This document shows positions 63,219 to 64,000 of a stretch of DNA of 64,000 nucleotides, piece by piece. The stretch's first letter is position 1. Each line of letters starts with the position of its first letter. The position numbers and the translations under genes were made by a program. The notes below the pieces were generated by a model. It searched no databases. It was not told the origin of the DNA and saw only the letters and a list, made by a program, of their open reading frames with translations. The DNA lies in the NCBI RefSeq assembly GCF_004119445.1, contig NZ_QICI01000023.1, positions 1 to 64,000 of the forward strand, written 5' to 3'. Origin of the DNA: Chryseobacterium sp. CH21 (GTDB lineage Bacteria > Bacteroidota > Bacteroidia > Flavobacteriales > Weeksellaceae).

Positions 63219-63959
63219 ATGAAAATCGTTTCACTTGTACCTTCTATTACTGAGGCTTTATTTGACCTTGGACTTACTGAAAATGAAGTTGTAGGAAGAA
63301 CAAAATTCTGTATTCACCCTCAGGATAAAATAAAAAATGTAGCTGTAATCGGGGGAACTAAAAATATCAATATTGAGAAAATAAAAGCTTTACAGCCGGA
63401 TCTTATTCTTGCCAATAAGGAAGAGAATGTAAAAGAACAGGTAGAAGCTCTGATGGACGATTATAAAGTAATGGTCACCAATATTGACACGATTGAGGAT
63501 AATTATTATTTGCTTAAAAACCTCGGAAAACTCTTTGGAAAGGAAGACAGAGCTCAACTATTCAATCTTAAAATTTATGATATTCTGAATCAGGCCAAGC
63601 TGGATGCTCCTGTTAAAGCCGCTTATCTCATCTGGAATAAACCTTATATGACCATTGGTTCTGATACCTTTATTCACAGGATTTTATCTGAAATTGGTTT
63701 CGAAAATATTTTTAAAGATAAAACACGATATCCTCAAATCACCACTGAAGATCTGGCAGATGCGGATATTATTATGCTTTCTTCCGAGCCATTTCCGTTT
63801 AAAGAAAAACATATTGAGGAACTGCAGGCTTTCTATCCTGATAAAAAGATTATGATTGTGGATGGAGAGGCATTTTCCTGGTATGGAACTCATATTGCGA
63901 AGTGTGAGAATTATTTTAAAGAACTTCTCTCAGAAATTCATTCAATGCAGCAAAGCTAA
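63219..63959 (+). CDS. BtuF-like substrate-binding protein
   Basis: The 246-residue product has the helical-backbone metal-receptor fold of class III binding proteins: MKIVSLVPSITEALFDLGL at the start, VGRTKFCIHP, IEKIKALQPDLILANKEENVKEQVEAL (long helix) and DADIIMLSSEPFPFKEKHIEEL. Such proteins deliver cobalamin or iron chelates to ABC importers. There is no signal peptide or lipobox, so it is either cytosolic or mis-started; many flavobacteria have this form. With cobTSC in the window a cobalamin ligand is plausible but not proven. Confidence 0.83.
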   Translation: MKIVSLVPSITEALFDLGLTENEVVGRTKFCIHPQDKIKNVAVIGGTKNINIEKIKALQPDLILANKEENVKEQVEALMDDYKVMVTNIDTIEDNYYLLKNLGKLFGKEDRAQLFNLKIYDILNQAKLDAPVKAAYLIWNKPYMTIGSDTFIHRILSEIGFENIFKDKTRYPQITTEDLADADIIMLSSEPFPFKEKHIEELQAFYPDKKIMIVDGEAFSWYGTHIAKCENYFKELLSEIHSMQQS

Positions 63960-64000
63960 TTTTCACCATGATCTTTAAACTTTAAACCCTAAACATTAAA

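Overview
The window looks like chromosomal DNA of a flavobacterium of the family Weeksellaceae, most likely Chryseobacterium. The reasons are AT-rich DNA, promoters of the Bacteroidota type (TAnnTTTG at -7, few Shine-Dalgarno sequences), a DnaG without zinc ligands, YceI pairs, a DUF1800/DUF1501 pair, an ABC-2/M1-peptidase fusion and small GG-leader peptides. The genus is an inference from gene content; no rRNA or tRNA gene was seen.

Layout. 1-5.6 kb: a transposase-like fragment, clpP, dnaG, tsaE, an alanine-dehydrogenase-like gene and a broken DUF4258-like gene. 5.7-11.5 kb: a LytS/LytTR two-component pair, a CPA2 antiporter and small unknown genes. 11.9-18 kb: a LysM / PAAR-like / peptidoglycan-hydrolase effector cassette followed by two lipoproteins that could be its immunity proteins. 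18-27.6 kb: tyrA behind an apparent tyrosine attenuator, sdaA, a Crp-type regulator with a flavoreductase, amtB, a hydrolase, two yceI genes, glucokinase and an outer-membrane protein. 28-30.7 kb: DUF1800 and DUF1501. 31-36.3 kb: an RNA-repair-type locus (WYL regulator, HopJ-like protein, RtcB, three tandem hairpins, and a large unknown protein). 36.6-40.2 kb: cobC-cobS and cobT with a lipoprotein gene between them. 40.5-45.4 kb: two YcgL-type nucleotidyltransferases enclosing a Septu-like ATPase/HNH pair. 45.5-54.2 kb: TfoX-N protein, DUF2975/HTH pair, ABC ATPase with permease-M1 fusion, MarR regulator and a TonB-type receptor. 54.3-64 kb: pnp, sugar MFS transporter, DUF4260, rpsO, five tandem cysteine-knot-like peptides, mgtE and a BtuF-like binding protein.

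How it fits together. The rtcB gene and the first nucleotidyltransferase gene, 7.6 kb apart, share a palindrome (7-bp arms, 5-bp spacer) placed exactly 9 bp upstream of the same TTACTTTGCAT promoter box. This points to one regulon, probably under the WYL protein. Between rtcB and its downstream gene, three ~57-nt repeats each fold into a hairpin whose stem bases change in compensating pairs. At 60.6-61.7 kb, five short genes encode GG-leader peptides with the C-C-CC-C-C spacing of inhibitor cystine knots.

The intergenic DNA carries two repeat families. One is a ~200-bp element with three palindromes (five copies). The other is a set of degenerate period-7 arrays in which a purine-rich arm precedes a pyrimidine-rich arm (seven loci).

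Caution: nine or more single-base losses, most in homopolymers, split otherwise intact genes (DUF4258-like, LytTR regulator, amtB, yceI, rtcB twice, ptuA-like twice, DUF4260, mgtE). They look like sequencing or assembly errors, and these genes are annotated across the breaks.
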